Part shown: positions 10,456 through 20,170 of the stretch, in pieces
Numbering within the stretch: the stretch's first letter is position 1
How the letters are laid out: the number at the start of each line of letters is the position of its first letter
Assembly (NCBI RefSeq): GCF_002252475.1
Contig: NZ_NNRK01000034.1
Coordinates: 496,001-560,000 of the forward strand
Direction: 5' to 3'
Source: Brucella rhizosphaerae
GTDB lineage: Bacteria > Pseudomonadota > Alphaproteobacteria > Rhizobiales > Rhizobiaceae
DNA: 64,000 nt
Translations under genes and position numbers: made by a program
Notes under the pieces: model-generated
The model's database searches: none
Seen by the model: the letters and a program-made list of their open reading frames with translations, nothing else
What the model was told of the DNA's origin: nothing

Positions 10456-13188
10456 ATGGAATCGAAAGCAGGCGACAATAACCCACAGGCAGATGAAAGC
10501 GCTGTGCAGGAAACCGCTGTTCGCCTCACGCCCATGATGGAGCAATATATCGAGATCAAAGCTGCGAATGTTGATTCGCTGCTCTTTTATCGTATGGGCG
10601 ATTTCTACGAGCTGTTCTTCGATGATGCGGTTGAGGCATCTCGCGCACTCGGCATCACGCTCACCAAACGTGGCAAGCATCTGGGCGAAGACATCCCGAT
10701 GTGTGGCGTGCCGTTCCATGCGTCTGACGATTATCTTCAGAGACTGATTGCCAAGGGCTATCGGGTTGCGGTTTGCGAGCAGATTGAAGATCCGGCTGAA
10801 GCAAAAAAGCGCGGCTCCAAGTCGGTTGTTCGCCGCGATGTAATCCGTCTTGTAACCCCCGGCACGATCACCGAAGAAAAGCTGCTTGATCCATCCGAGG
10901 CAAATTTCCTCATGACGCTCGGCCGCACCAAAGGTGATGGCGCGCTGGCACTCGCCTGGATCGATATTTCAACCGGCACTTTCCGCGTGGCTGAAACTGC
11001 CGAAGATCGGCTTTTTGCCGATATCATGCGCGTTGACCCGCGCGAGCTGATCGTGGCCGACACTGCATTTCATGACGCGGAGCTGCGCCCTGTTTTCGAT
11101 CTGATCGGGAAGGCAGTGTCTCCACAGCCTGCAACACTGTTTGACAGTGGCGCAGCGGAGACGCGCATTCAGCGTTATTTCAATGTCGCAACGCTCGATG
11201 GCTTTGGCCAGTTCAGCCGTTCTGAGCTTTCGGCCATTTCCGGTGCAATTGCCTATATCGAAAAGACGCAGATTTCAGAGCGCCCGCCATTGATGCGACC
11301 TGAACGCGAGCAGGAAGGCGGCACGATTTTCATCGATCCTGCCACCCGTGCCAGTCTGGAACTCGCTCGCACAATGTCCGGCAATCGCGAAGGCAGTCTG
11401 CTGAAAGCGATTGATCGAACTGTGACGGGCGGCGGTGCTCGCCTCCTGGCCGAACGGTTAACCGCGCCACTCACAAACCCTGTCGAAATAGCACTGCGCC
11501 ATGATTCTGTTTCTTGGTTCCTGCGCGAACAATCGCTCTGCGACGCTATGCGGCTTGAACTTAAAGGCGTGCCGGACATGCCGCGTGCGCTTTCGCGTCT
11601 GGCGGTCGGTCGCGGCGGTCCGCGCGATCTCGGCGCTTTGCAGCGGGGTTTTGAAGCAGCTGGCGGCATTGCCTCCTTGCTTGAAGGAGCGCTTCTGCCT
11701 GACGAGCTTCGTTTTGCCTGTGATGCGATTGAGAAAATACCGGCAAGCTTTGCAGCCCATCTCGACCGGGCCCTGGCCGATGAGATGCCGCTGTTGAAGC
11801 GCGACGGTGGTTTCGTGCGTCAGGATTACAACACTGAACTCGACGAGATGCGTGCGCTGCGCGATCAGTCGCGTCGCGTCATTGCGGGGCTTCAGGCTGA
11901 TTATATTGAGGAAACCGGCATCAGGTCGCTGAAGATCAAGCACAACAATGTGCTTGGTTATTTCATTGAGGTGACAGCGAATAATTCTGGTGCGATGACC
12001 GACACAGATGCGGCCAAAGGTCGTTTCATCCATCGTCAGACAATGGCGAATGCCATGCGCTTCACCACGACTGAACTGGCTGCGCTTGAAAGCAAGATTG
12101 CGAATGCTGCTGACCGGGCTTTGTCGATTGAGCTGGCGATTTTCGAGGAACTCACTGCGGAAGCAGTCAGCCACGCGGATAGCATTCGTGCTGCCGCAGC
12201 AGCACTGAGCGTGTTCGATGTTTCCGCGTCTCTTGCTGTTCTGGCCGATGAGCAGGGTTATTGTCGTCCGCTGGTCGATGACAGCCTGTCGTTCAATATC
12301 GTTGCCGGGCGCCATCCGGTGGTTGAACAGGCGTTGCGCCGTCAGGCAGCCAATCCATTTGTCGCTAATGATTGCGATCTTTCTCCGCAAACGGTGGGTG
12401 GAAATGGTGCGATCTGGCTGCTTACCGGTCCCAATATGGGCGGTAAATCGACCTTTCTGCGCCAGAATGCACTGATCGCGATCATGGCGCAGATGGGGTC
12501 GTTCGTTCCAGCAGGGTCGGCTCAGATCGGCGTCGTGGATCGGTTGTTTAGCCGGGTCGGGGCATCAGATGATCTGGCGCGCGGGCGTTCGACTTTCATG
12601 GTGGAAATGGTTGAAACCGCCGCGATTCTCAATCAGGCCGGCGAACGTTCATTGGTCATCCTTGATGAGATCGGTCGTGGAACGGCAACCTTTGACGGAC
12701 TTTCCATCGCATGGGCTGCGGTTGAATATCTGCATGAGAAAAACCGCTGCCGCGCACTTTTTGCCACGCATTTCCATGAAATGACGGCGCTGTCGGAAAA
12801 GCTCGACCGACTTTCGAATGTCACCATGCGGGTCAAGGAATGGGACAATGACGTTGTCTTCCTGCATGAAGTGGCAAAGGGAGCCGCTGATCGTTCTTAT
12901 GGCGTGCAGGTCGCGCGTCTCGCCGGTCTGCCGGAAGCGGTGGTCAATCGCGCGCGCGATGTGCTTCATCAGCTTGAGGCGGGTGAAACATCCGGCAAAG
13001 CCGATAAGCTGATTGATGATCTGCCGCTGTTTTCCGTTGTACTGCAACAAGAGAAGCCAAAAGCCCAAGCTGCCGCAAAGGACAGCGAGCTGGCCAGGGC
13101 TGTTGCAGCCATCAGCCCGGATGAACTGACCCCGCGCGAGGCGCTTGATCTGGTTTACAAACTGAAGGAACTGGCGGGCAGGGCATAA
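10456..13188 (+). CDS. mutS: DNA mismatch repair protein MutS
   Basis: 910 aa. The mismatch-reading Phe-x-Glu is in GDFYELFF (near residue 48). The ATPase has Walker [10 protein letters not shown] (near 658), the [14 protein letters not shown] segment, Walker [16 protein letters not shown] and the ATHFHE switch. The protein binds mispaired bases and recruits MutL. ATG preceded by GAAGG. Length is slightly above the E. coli protein, as usual in Rhizobiales. It is divergent from maeB and ends at a strong terminator shared with the convergent acyltransferase gene. Confidence 0.98.
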   Translation: MESKAGDNNPQADESAVQETAVRLTPMMEQYIEIKAANVDSLLFYRMGDFYELFFDDAVEASRALGITLTKRGKHLGEDIPMCGVPFHASDDYLQRLIAKGYRVAVCEQIEDPAEAKKRGSKSVVRRDVIRLVTPGTITEEKLLDPSEANFLMTLGRTKGDGALALAWIDISTGTFRVAETAEDRLFADIMRVDPRELIVADTAFHDAELRPVFDLIGKAVSPQPATLFDSGAAETRIQRYFNVATLDGFGQFSRSELSAISGAIAYIEKTQISERPPLMRPEREQEGGTIFIDPATRASLELARTMSGNREGSLLKAIDRTVTGGGARLLAERLTAPLTNPVEIALRHDSVSWFLREQSLCDAMRLELKGVPDMPRALSRLAVGRGGPRDLGALQRGFEAAGGIASLLEGALLPDELRFACDAIEKIPASFAAHLDRALADEMPLLKRDGGFVRQDYNTELDEMRALRDQSRRVIAGLQADYIEETGIRSLKIKHNNVLGYFIEVTANNSGAMTDTDAAKGRFIHRQTMANAMRFTTTELAALESKIANAADRALSIELAIFEELTAEAVSHADSIRAAAAALSVFDVSASLAVLADEQGYCRPLVDDSLSFNIVAGRHPVVEQALRRQAANPFVANDCDLSPQTVGGNGAIWLLTGPNMGGKSTFLRQNALIAIMAQMGSFVPAGSAQIGVVDRLFSRVGASDDLARGRSTFMVEMVETAAILNQAGERSLVILDEIGRGTATFDGLSIAWAAVEYLHEKNRCRALFATHFHEMTALSEKLDRLSNVTMRVKEWDNDVVFLHEVAKGAADRSYGVQVARLAGLPEAVVNRARDVLHQLEAGETSGKADKLIDDLPLFSVVLQQEKPKAQAAAKDSELARAVAAISPDELTPREALDLVYKLKELAGRA

Positions 13189-13192
13189 AACT

Positions 13193-13222
13193 AAAAAGGC
13201 GAAGCAGATGCTTCGCCTTTTT
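13193..13222. terminator. Bidirectional terminator between mutS and olsB
   Basis: Perfect stem AAAAAGGCGAAGC / GCTTCGCCTTTTT with an AGAT loop, flanked by A- and T-runs on both sides, between two convergent genes. Confidence 0.9.
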
Positions 13223-13224
13223 GC

Positions 13225-14118
13225 TTATACAAAGCGGTTCGCTTCTGCACCGTAATAGGTGATGTAGCGGCTGGAAATACGCTCAATCGGCAGAATGATG
13301 AATACATCCGTTGTGCCAAAGGCTTCATCAATCACAGCGCCATCGCCAATCATTGCACCAAGGCGCAAGTAACCCTTCACCAATGGCGGCATTGAGAACA
13401 GGGCAACCTTGTTGTTGATTGCTTCCTTCGGCATCAGATCCATCGGCTGATAGCGATGTGGCAGCGCACGAACATCCCAGTCTGGTGTTGCGCGGCAGTT
13501 CTGATGCAGGAAGGACAGACCCAGCGCATGTGCGGCAGGCACTGCACCGTGGAATGATGCGCAGCCAAACATCACGTCAATGGAATGACGGCGGCAATAG
13601 GCCCATGCCCCCTGCCACAAGAGCTCAACCGTTCGCTTGGAGCGATATTCTGCCTTAACGCAGGAGCGACCAAGTTCCAGAAGCTTGAGGTTCGGACGTG
13701 AAAGTGTCAGACGCTGAACGTCATATTCATCCGCCGAATAGAAACCGAGCGCCTTTTCGGCCTGATCACTACGCATCAGGCGATAGGTACCAACGATTTG
13801 CTGATGTTCGGTAACCGGCAATGAGGTATCATAAACCAGCAGATGATCGCAGATCGCGTCGAAGCGATCGGAATCGCGCAGTTCTACTTCTTCGATGGTT
13901 TCCTTGCGTGCGCCCAGTTCTTCAAAGAAGACGCGGAACCGCAATTCCTGCGCCGCATCAATCGCGTCGCGAGAATTTGCAAGTCGTACTTCCAGTGACC
14001 CGATACGACCCAGAACAATGGGGTCGCTTTCGGATGTGAAGAGCGTTGGTTGTGCTTCTATGCCCGACATGACCGTATCATCAATGATTTGCTGGCCCAT
14101 TCCAAGCAGTACTGACAT
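13225..14118 (-). CDS. olsB: OlsB-like ornithine N-acyltransferase (GNAT fold)
   Basis: 297 aa from the ATG at 14118, chosen for the AGGAG nine bases upstream; an in-frame ATG at 14238 would add 40 residues of poor composition. Family signs: RLANSRDAIDAAQELRFRVF, the LELGRSCVKAEYR acceptor segment and MFGCASFHG, typical of the 'hemolysin-like' GNAT acyltransferases. In rhizobia and Brucella this enzyme moves a 3-hydroxyacyl chain from ACP to ornithine, making the lyso-ornithine lipid that OlsA then finishes. No olsA is next to it. Ornithine lipid function is inferred from the family. Confidence 0.85.
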   Translation of the reverse strand: MSVLLGMGQQIIDDTVMSGIEAQPTLFTSESDPIVLGRIGSLEVRLANSRDAIDAAQELRFRVFFEELGARKETIEEVELRDSDRFDAICDHLLVYDTSLPVTEHQQIVGTYRLMRSDQAEKALGFYSADEYDVQRLTLSRPNLKLLELGRSCVKAEYRSKRTVELLWQGAWAYCRRHSIDVMFGCASFHGAVPAAHALGLSFLHQNCRATPDWDVRALPHRYQPMDLMPKEAINNKVALFSMPPLVKGYLRLGAMIGDGAVIDEAFGTTDVFIILPIERISSRYITYYGAEANRFV

Positions 14119-14566
14119 GATGATTCGCTCCTGATCCTGTTGTTCACGCATTCCTGAATGGTTTTCCGACTGATAATTCAGCTGGAGATAACCAATTCCG
14201 AATTTCTTACGGTCTGGTTGCGTGGACATGACGTCCAATCTGACCGCAGCAATACAGATTCAGTGCTACGCGAGGATGACAGAAGCGTGTCACCAATGTG
14301 TCATTTGGGGTGGGTGAAGCTTATCCCCTTCAAAAATCAGTTAAATTTCATAGGCAAAATAGGGGAAAGCTTGAGTGTGATCAAGCGTTTCGCATTGGGG
14401 GCAAAAAAGGGCCCGTAAAACGGCTGCAGCATCGTCCTTTGTGCGCCCAAAATGGCGCACGGCGCTTTAGCATAATCCGACCGGAGTGAAACGAGGATCG
14501 ATAAGATTATGCCTGAAGCAGACGAAGTCAGAGCGCCGATCTGATTTCGTCAGATCAAAACGCGCT
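14119..14566. other. Upstream region of olsB, right half made of repeats
   Basis: No gene is supported. The left part is leader and promoter sequence of olsB on the minus strand (no clear -35/-10 assigned). From 14424 on it is repeat DNA (families D and C). Confidence 0.6.
14424..14469 (+). repeat. Partial family D repeat
   Basis: Resembles the right half of the family D unit; contains an inner hairpin GTGCGCC / GGCGCAC and ends in GCGCTTTAG. It abuts the family C copy, the same C/D pairing as at 3232-3405 but in the opposite order. Confidence 0.55.
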
Positions 14567-14570
14567 CTAA
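14469..14570 (+). repeat. Interspersed repeat family C, copy 2
   Basis: Near-copy of 3232-3334: GCATAATCCGACCGGAGTGA at one end, hairpin GATCTGAT / ATCAGATC and CGCGCTCTAA at the other. Its right edge contains the TAG stop codon of lspA, read on the minus strand. Confidence 0.85.
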
Positions 14571-15049
14571 CGCGCCGCCCGTTCGCGTCGCCAACCGAGA
14601 AACTCTTCCAGAATAATAAGTGCTGCACCAATGGTGATAAAAGTGTCGGCCAGATTGAAAACGGCGAATGACCATGTCGGCAGATGGAACAGAATGTAAT
14701 CGACTACATAGCCATGCATGACGCGATCAATGAGGTTGCCAATTGCTCCGCCGACCACAAGCGCAAATCCATAGCGCGCAAAAATACGTTCAGACGGATT
14801 TGTCCACCAGAGATAGAGCACAAAAAGGATGACGGCGGCGGTTATAGCGACCAGGCCCCAGTCATGCAGCCATGCCAGCATTGAGAAGGCGATGCCTTCA
14901 TTATGCGTGCGGAACAGCGCGAGAAATGGCAGCAGATCGATCTGTTGCCCATAGCCCATGCGGGTTTCGACCAGAAACTTGATGCCCTGATCAATCAGGA
15001 CTGCGATGATGACAACGAGAAACGAGGACAAAACCGCATGACGCTTCAT
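14567..15049 (-). CDS. lspA: Lipoprotein signal peptidase (signal peptidase II)
   Basis: 160 aa with four membrane helices. The catalytic aspartates are Asp117 in [14 protein letters not shown] and Asp135 in FNLADTF; the N-terminal DQGIKFLVE and the [10 protein letters not shown] segment are also family marks. It cleaves signal peptides of diacylglyceryl-modified prolipoproteins in the inner membrane. Its ATG overlaps the TGA of the preceding methyltransferase gene by four bases (ATGA), so the genes are translationally coupled. The stop codon lies within repeat C2. Confidence 0.96.
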   Translation of the reverse strand: MKRHAVLSSFLVVIIAVLIDQGIKFLVETRMGYGQQIDLLPFLALFRTHNEGIAFSMLAWLHDWGLVAITAAVILFVLYLWWTNPSERIFARYGFALVVGGAIGNLIDRVMHGYVVDYILFHLPTWSFAVFNLADTFITIGAALIILEEFLGWRRERAAR

Positions 15050-15933
15050 CCGCTGGACCTTTCATCGAGAGTGAGTGCCTCACGGCGGATTTCATAAAGC
15101 ATGACACCGGTTGCGATCGCCAGATTAAGCGAGTCTGCGCGGCCAGCTTGCGGGATGCGTGCAAGCTTGTCGCAAGTTTCCGCCAGATTATCCGGCAAGC
15201 CCTGCTGCTCATTGCCCATCATCAATATGACTGGCTTTTTGGCATAGGGGATCGTGCGATAATCGACAGCACCTTTGAGGTGTGTACCGACGACCAAGCC
15301 CGAAAAGCCTTTGCGCCAGTTGAGAAATTCGGTTTCCGTCACCTTATAGAGCGGAACGGAGAAGACCGATCCCATGGTGGCGCGTACCGTTTCCAGCGAA
15401 TAGGGGTCGGTGGTGTCGCCAATCAGGATCACGCCTTTGGCGCCGACGGCATCAGCCGTGCGGATTACTGTGCCGAGATTACCGGGGTCACGCACGCGGT
15501 CGAGTGCGATATAGACATCGTTGCTCTTCGGCTTAAGGCTTGCAAGCGACTGATATTGCTGCTCGAAAACGCCAACCACGACTTGCGGATTGTCACGGCG
15601 GGTAATCGCGGAAATAACCTTTTCAGTAACTTCCAGTACCAGGCCACCCTTGGCAAAAGTACGGGCAGCAACCTGCTCGACCATCTTGTTGCCTTTGCCA
15701 GACTTGGCAAACACCAGTGTCTTGATGCGCCAGTCCTGCTCAAACGCGTCAATGACGAGCTTGAGCCCTTCGGCCAGAAACACACCCTGCTGATCGCGAA
15801 ACTTTTTCAGCGCAAGCGAGCGGAGATCTTTAACGATGGGGTTGGTGAGGCTGGTGACTTCCTTCACCTGACCCACGCGCGGGCTCGAATGCTGCTGATT
15901 GCCGCTTTTGGAAAATTCGTCGTTTCGGCTCAT
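15046..15933 (-). CDS. TrmH/SpoU-family RNA 2'-O-methyltransferase
   Basis: 295 aa. N-terminal substrate-binding domain ([31 protein letters not shown], typical of SpoU_sub_bind) followed by the SPOUT knot: [23 protein letters not shown], then [10 protein letters not shown] and [19 protein letters not shown]. These are motifs 1-3 of enzymes that methylate ribose 2'-OH in rRNA or tRNA. The exact target (23S rRNA is most likely) cannot be told. It overlaps lspA and the upstream methyltransferase by four bases each, forming a coupled three-gene unit. Confidence 0.92.
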   Translation of the reverse strand: MSRNDEFSKSGNQQHSSPRVGQVKEVTSLTNPIVKDLRSLALKKFRDQQGVFLAEGLKLVIDAFEQDWRIKTLVFAKSGKGNKMVEQVAARTFAKGGLVLEVTEKVISAITRRDNPQVVVGVFEQQYQSLASLKPKSNDVYIALDRVRDPGNLGTVIRTADAVGAKGVILIGDTTDPYSLETVRATMGSVFSVPLYKVTETEFLNWRKGFSGLVVGTHLKGAVDYRTIPYAKKPVILMMGNEQQGLPDNLAETCDKLARIPQAGRADSLNLAIATGVMLYEIRREALTLDERSSG

Positions 15934-17066
15934 TTTGCTACCCAGCGGCTGAACATGGATGTGGAAAGCGCACGCTTGGCTGAGCGTTCGCGCAGAATAA
16001 GTTCACCTGATTCGACCGTGCCGCCAAGACCAGTAAAACGGTCACGCATCAACTCATGGATGGCGAAGAAAGACGCACGGATCGAATAAGCGGTCAGAAT
16101 GACAGCCAGTGGTTTGGATGTCAGAATTGAGCGGCAAGTATCAACCATTGCAGGCAGGTGTTCAAACAATTGCCAGATTTCACCACTCGGACCACGGCCA
16201 TAGGCTGGCGGGTCGAGCAGGATAATGTCGTAAAAACTGCCGCGGCGTTCTTCGCGCTGTACGAATTTCATTGCGTCTTCGCAAATCCAGCGGATGGGTT
16301 TATCGGAAAGGCCAGCCATTTCCTGATTTTCACGCGCCCAGTTGATAGCTTTTTTGGAAGCGTCGACATGGGTTACTTCGGCTCCCGCACGTGCTGCAAC
16401 CAGTGACGCAACACCCGTATAACCAAACAGATTTAGCACCTTGACGGTGCGGCCAGATTTCGCTGCTTCGCGGATCAGGCTATCCATATAGGACCAGTGT
16501 GCGGCCTGTTCGGGAAAGACACCAACATGGCGGAACGAAGTGAAACGGCCATGAAACGAGATGCCGTCATGCTGCATCGGCCATGTTTCGCCAAGCGGCA
16601 TATGTGGGAACGCCCAGCGTCCCATACCCTCTTCATCGGTATTACCGGTAAAGACCGCATCCGCCTTATCCCATTCGCTTTTCGGCAGGCTTGGAAGCCA
16701 GATCGCCTGACCTTCCGGGCGTACGATGCGATAGGGGCCATATTGCTCAAGCTTGAGACCGTCACCGCTGTCCAACAGCGCGTAATCGTTTGATGGCTCT
16801 GTTTCGAGGATGACAGGCAAGCGTTCGCCGGGACGTGCGCCTTCATAAGGCCTGATCTCGCGAAGCGCCGTTGCCGTCTTTTCTTCCGCAGGCTTGGGTG
16901 CTGCTTTGGCGAATTGTGGACGCGGTTTCTTGAAAAACGCACTCTTGTCGTCAGGCTTGTTTCCATGCTTGGCAGCCGAGCGCGGCTCATCATGCTTCGC
17001 GCGACCGAAGCCACGTTGCTCTTTACTGCCTGTCGGCTTTTTGCCTTTTCCTTTTGCCGCCTTCAC
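15930..17066 (-). CDS. Class I SAM-dependent rRNA methyltransferase (RlmI/RsmD-like)
   Basis: 378 aa with a GTG start (GGAG upstream). The first 65 residues are very Lys/Arg-rich and disordered (KAAKGKGKKPTGSKEQ...), fitting RNA binding. The catalytic domain shows motif I VLNLFGYTGVASLVAARAGAEVTHVDASKKAI and the DPPAYGRGPSGEIW loop, as in the RlmI/YccW group that methylates 23S rRNA cytosine; the substrate here is inferred. The end overlaps the TrmH-like gene by ATGA. A perfect 12-base inverted repeat lies 15 bases upstream of the start. Confidence 0.88.
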   Translation of the reverse strand: MKAAKGKGKKPTGSKEQRGFGRAKHDEPRSAAKHGNKPDDKSAFFKKPRPQFAKAAPKPAEEKTATALREIRPYEGARPGERLPVILETEPSNDYALLDSGDGLKLEQYGPYRIVRPEGQAIWLPSLPKSEWDKADAVFTGNTDEEGMGRWAFPHMPLGETWPMQHDGISFHGRFTSFRHVGVFPEQAAHWSYMDSLIREAAKSGRTVKVLNLFGYTGVASLVAARAGAEVTHVDASKKAINWARENQEMAGLSDKPIRWICEDAMKFVQREERRGSFYDIILLDPPAYGRGPSGEIWQLFEHLPAMVDTCRSILTSKPLAVILTAYSIRASFFAIHELMRDRFTGLGGTVESGELILRERSAKRALSTSMFSRWVAK

Positions 17067-17080
17067 CCGAAACTCCGCTT

Positions 17081-17110
17081 ATTATTTGGCCTGTAGGTAG
17101 GCCAAATAAT
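17081..17110 (-). promoter_or_regulatory. Perfect 12-base inverted repeat upstream of the methyltransferase-lspA operon
   Basis: Arms ATTATTTGGCCT and AGGCCAAATAAT with a six-base spacer. It sits between the lapA-like stop and the GTG start at 17066. No T-run follows it on the minus strand, so an operator or an mRNA hairpin is as likely as a terminator. Confidence 0.5.
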
Positions 17111-17145
17111 GCCGGAACGAAAGTGAAAAAGAAAAAGCGCCGCTA

Positions 17146-17475
17146 TCAGGCTTTGGAAACTGTATTCGGCACATGGCGTTTTTCAGCCGATTCAGCACGT
17201 TCCAGAAGTTGGGACGCTTCTTTTTTATAGCGGCGTTCCCGACGGCGATGTTTGCCCTGCGTCAGCCAGGTGACCGCAGCACCGATCAAAGCGCCAAGGA
17301 CAAGCGTACCAAACAGCCAGATAAACAACGGTGCCTGATAGGTCAGCGCAGGATTGCCGGGATTGAATGGATCAATTGTCAGACTGACTGTTTCGCGATT
17401 GGCGACCGAAAGTGCGATCAGAATGACCGCCAACGGAACCAGAATGACAATTGTTATGACGCGCTTTGCCACCAT
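17146..17475 (-). CDS. LapA-like inner-membrane protein (DUF1049)
   Basis: 109 aa. Two membrane helices: VITIVILVPLAVILIALSVAN near the N-terminus and LFIWLFGTLVLGALIGAAVTWL in the middle, then a basic cytoplasmic tail with RRRERRYKKEASQLLERAE, predicted coiled coil. This is the layout of LapA/YciS, which with LapB controls LPS synthesis in E. coli; in alphaproteobacteria it commonly sits next to ihfB as here (nine bases away). No lapB is in the window, so the role is inferred. Confidence 0.85.
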   Translation of the reverse strand: MVAKRVITIVILVPLAVILIALSVANRETVSLTIDPFNPGNPALTYQAPLFIWLFGTLVLGALIGAAVTWLTQGKHRRRERRYKKEASQLLERAESAEKRHVPNTVSKA

Positions 17476-17484
17476 GACGATCGA

Positions 17485-17769
17485 TCAGATGGCGCCGTTG
17501 AGACGGTCGCGGAGTTCTTTACCGGTCTTGAAGAACGGCACCCACTTTTCTTCGACGTCCACCGTATCGCCGGTGCGTGGATTGCGGCCGCTGCGCGCTG
17601 GACGGTTTTTCACAGAGAAAGCGCCGAAGCCGCGTAATTCTACGCGATTGCCGTCAGCAAGGGCATTGGTGATCTCTTCAAACACTGCGCCGACGATATT
17701 TTCGACATCGCGCTGGAAAAGATGCGGATTACGGCTGGCGATAACCTGAACGAGTTCCGATTTAATCAC
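17485..17769 (-). CDS. ihfB: Integration host factor subunit beta
   Basis: 94 aa, HU/IHF fold. The opening [22 protein letters not shown], the DNA-bending arm [29 protein letters not shown] and [10 protein letters not shown] are typical IhfB. It starts with GTG after AGGGG. IHF-beta pairs with IHF-alpha (ihfA, not in this window) to bend DNA in transcription, replication and recombination; it is a usual helper at sigma-54 promoters. Confidence 0.96.
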   Translation of the reverse strand: MIKSELVQVIASRNPHLFQRDVENIVGAVFEEITNALADGNRVELRGFGAFSVKNRPARSGRNPRTGDTVDVEEKWVPFFKTGKELRDRLNGAI

Positions 17770-17809
17770 GGCTTTAAACCCCTGTGTTTATGTCTGTCCG
17801 GTGAAAGAC

Positions 17810-18799
17810 TCATTTATTTGCCGGAGTGATGCCCGGCGTTCCGTCAACGTGCCAAACCGAAAGAAGTCCGTCAAGGAAGATACGATCCTTGGCGATTTCC
17901 TTCAACATAGCATCGGCCTCTTGTGGCACGCCAATAAGGCGCGCACCGGCATGAATAATCAGATCACGCAGAGAAAAACCGGTATCGCTGCCGACAGGCT
18001 TCCATTCGAGCTTTGGCAAATCCTTGGAAACGCCTTTGCTGGCAAGCCATGTAATAGCTTCTTCCTCGCCGCCAAGGCCATCGATTAATTTCTTTTCGAG
18101 TGCCTGACGCCCGGTAAAGACCGCACCATTGGCCAAAGCCAAGGCTTCTTCATGGGTGAAGGAGCGGCGTTCTTCGACGATTCCGACGAACCAGTCATAG
18201 GAATCCATGATCATGTTGCGGATCATGGCTTTGGCTTCGTCGCTTGCCGGGCTGAAATAGTTCGGCTCTGCCTTTAACGGCGACGACTTGATGGTTTCAA
18301 CCTTCACGCCAATCGTGTCGAGCAGCTTGGACAGATCAGGATATTGGAACAATACGCCAATCGAGCCTACAATCGATGTCTGACGCGCCAAAATATGATC
18401 GGACGCGCTGGCAATCATATAACCAGCTGATGCTGCAAGTGTCCCAACCTGCGTGACGACTGGCTTCTTTTTAGCGATTTTACGCACGGCTTCGTAAATT
18501 GATTCGCCCCCGACGGTGGTTCCGCCGGGTGAATCGAGAACCAGAATGACGCCTTTGACCGCATCATCGTCAGCAATTTTGTTAAGGCGCTTCAACAGCT
18601 CTTCGTTTTCGAAGATCGTGCCTTCAATGCGCACTTTCGCAACATGGGGCGTCGCATAATTGGCGCCTCGCATGGAGTAGGATGCAATTCCAGCAATCAG
18701 GGCCGCCAGCAAAAGCAGAAAAGCGATGCGCCAAACTGTGAGTTTTCTGCGCAGCTTGCGTCTTTCGATCAGTGCTTCGGCGTCCTGAGCCATCCTCAT
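17810..18799 (-). CDS. sppA: Signal peptide peptidase SppA (short form)
   Basis: 329 aa, one N-terminal membrane anchor (WRIAFLLLLAALIAGIAS, about residues 23-40). Catalytic Ser124 is in GTLAASAGYM and the partner Lys176 in KSSPLKAEPN, giving the Ser/Lys dyad of family S49; GVILVLDSPGGT shapes the oxyanion hole. It degrades leftover signal peptides in the inner membrane. The length fits the 36-kDa type SppA, which assembles as an octamer, not the tandem-domain E. coli type. Two in-frame ATGs (18799, 18793) are equally possible. It lies 40 bases upstream of ihfB. Confidence 0.94.
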   Translation of the reverse strand: MRMAQDAEALIERRKLRRKLTVWRIAFLLLLAALIAGIASYSMRGANYATPHVAKVRIEGTIFENEELLKRLNKIADDDAVKGVILVLDSPGGTTVGGESIYEAVRKIAKKKPVVTQVGTLAASAGYMIASASDHILARQTSIVGSIGVLFQYPDLSKLLDTIGVKVETIKSSPLKAEPNYFSPASDEAKAMIRNMIMDSYDWFVGIVEERRSFTHEEALALANGAVFTGRQALEKKLIDGLGGEEEAITWLASKGVSKDLPKLEWKPVGSDTGFSLRDLIIHAGARLIGVPQEADAMLKEIAKDRIFLDGLLSVWHVDGTPGITPANK

Positions 18800-19202
18800 C
18801 CATCCATTTCTTCAAAACGAAGTGCAGTCGATGTTCTTTAATCTATGACCCGCGATAGGGGAAGGCTGCAAGCTTCCCCGATAATTTTGCCAGCTAGTGC
18901 CGAGACTATAATCAAATTCAGTTGTATGTTAACAATGAAGTGATCGGTCTTTTGTCGCTGTAAGAGGCCGAATAAAAGCCAGTTTTTCGAGCTTCCGCAA
19001 TGTTCATGTCATTTTTGCATGGCAGGTGCGGTGTTTTGTGACGTGTATTGGACTTGAGTGTCAGGGTATTGCACCCCAAATAAACCGCATTGAACAAAGA
19101 TAGCATCGCCTGAAAAAAAATTCTGCTGGATGTTTCTGTAAACAGTTGAGCAATAAAGCAGCATTAAAAGATGCTTTATTAGTTGAGTAATTGAAAGACA
19201 CT
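18800..19202. other. Divergent intergenic region between sppA and lptC
   Basis: 403 bases, AT-richer than the genes, holding the promoters of both divergent units. A seven-base-pair hairpin (GGGGAAG / CTTCCCC, 18858-18879) lies about 60 bases upstream of sppA. No gene, repeat copy or convincing promoter hexamers could be supported. Confidence 0.5.
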
Positions 19203-19916
19203 ATGAGCGCTGACACACCACATATCCATGCTTCGCAGGGATCCGCTTCCGCGGCACCCAATGGCGGTGGCATGCATTTTGGAGCGTCTGAGAAAGCAGC
19301 TTCGCTTTTTCGAGCTGCACAGCGTCATTCGATCCGCGTGCGGGTGCTGAAAACGGCTTTGCCTGTTGCAGCAGTTGCGCTTGCAGCGGTCTTTTCCTGG
19401 TACACGTTTCTGGCCACGCCATCTGCGCCTGTGAAGGTCGAAGTCAATGATGGCGGCGAGAGTGGAAAGCTCGTGATGAGCAATCCGCAGCTTAACGGTT
19501 ATACCAAAGACAATCGTCCATATTCGATGATTGCGGCAAAGGCCGTGCAGGACGCCAAAAACAGCGGTGCAATTGCGCTTGAAGGTATTTCTGCCGAGCT
19601 GCCGGTTGGTGACAATGGTAGCGCCAAGGTAGAGGCCGCTTCAGGCATTTACGATAATGCGAACGGCCGTTTGCAACTTGATAAGGATTTTACTGTTACG
19701 ACGAATGAAGGATTGCACGCCGTCATGCACTCTGCAGATGTTAATCTGAAGAGCGGTCAGGTGACGACGGACAAGCCTGTCGATATTCGTAATGGCAGCA
19801 CGCAGATCAGCGCTGACAGCATGCAGATCAAAGAGAGCGGAAAGATCGTGATCTTTGAAAACAAGGTGCGTGTTGTCATTGACGGTGGCGCGGTTTCGGG
19901 CAACAACACGCCTTAA
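19203..19916 (+). CDS. lptC: LPS export protein LptC
   Basis: 237 aa from the ATG at 19203 (GAAAG six bases upstream); an in-frame TTG twelve bases earlier was rejected. One N-terminal membrane helix (VLKTALPVAAVALAAVFSWYTF) followed by a periplasmic beta-jellyroll of the LptC/YrbK family: MSNPQLNGYTKDNRPYSMIAAKAVQ, then repeating strands ending GSTQISADSMQIKESGKIVIFENKVRVVI. LptC takes LPS from LptB2FG and passes it to LptA. It is the first gene of the conserved lptC-lptA-lptB-rpoN block. Confidence 0.92.
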   Translation: MSADTPHIHASQGSASAAPNGGGMHFGASEKAASLFRAAQRHSIRVRVLKTALPVAAVALAAVFSWYTFLATPSAPVKVEVNDGGESGKLVMSNPQLNGYTKDNRPYSMIAAKAVQDAKNSGAIALEGISAELPVGDNGSAKVEAASGIYDNANGRLQLDKDFTVTTNEGLHAVMHSADVNLKSGQVTTDKPVDIRNGSTQISADSMQIKESGKIVIFENKVRVVIDGGAVSGNNTP

Positions 19917-20170
19917 TATTTGAGATGTAAAGCACACCTGCTTTAACGAATATCGTATGGCGCAGATTGCTGCGGGCTTTGTTTTCTTTTCTGCGCAGTC
20001 AGATATTTCTATCTGGCTGCGTTAAGTTTAAGATCGGGGCCGAATGATTGTGGCTTGAGGTGTAGGTCTGAAAGGTTGATAGACTTTTTGGACATGTTTA
20101 TGCGTCGGGCAAGAATTTGATGTGCTCGGCCTGATTCCTGAAACAGGACGTGTAGGGGAGCTGGAGAGTA

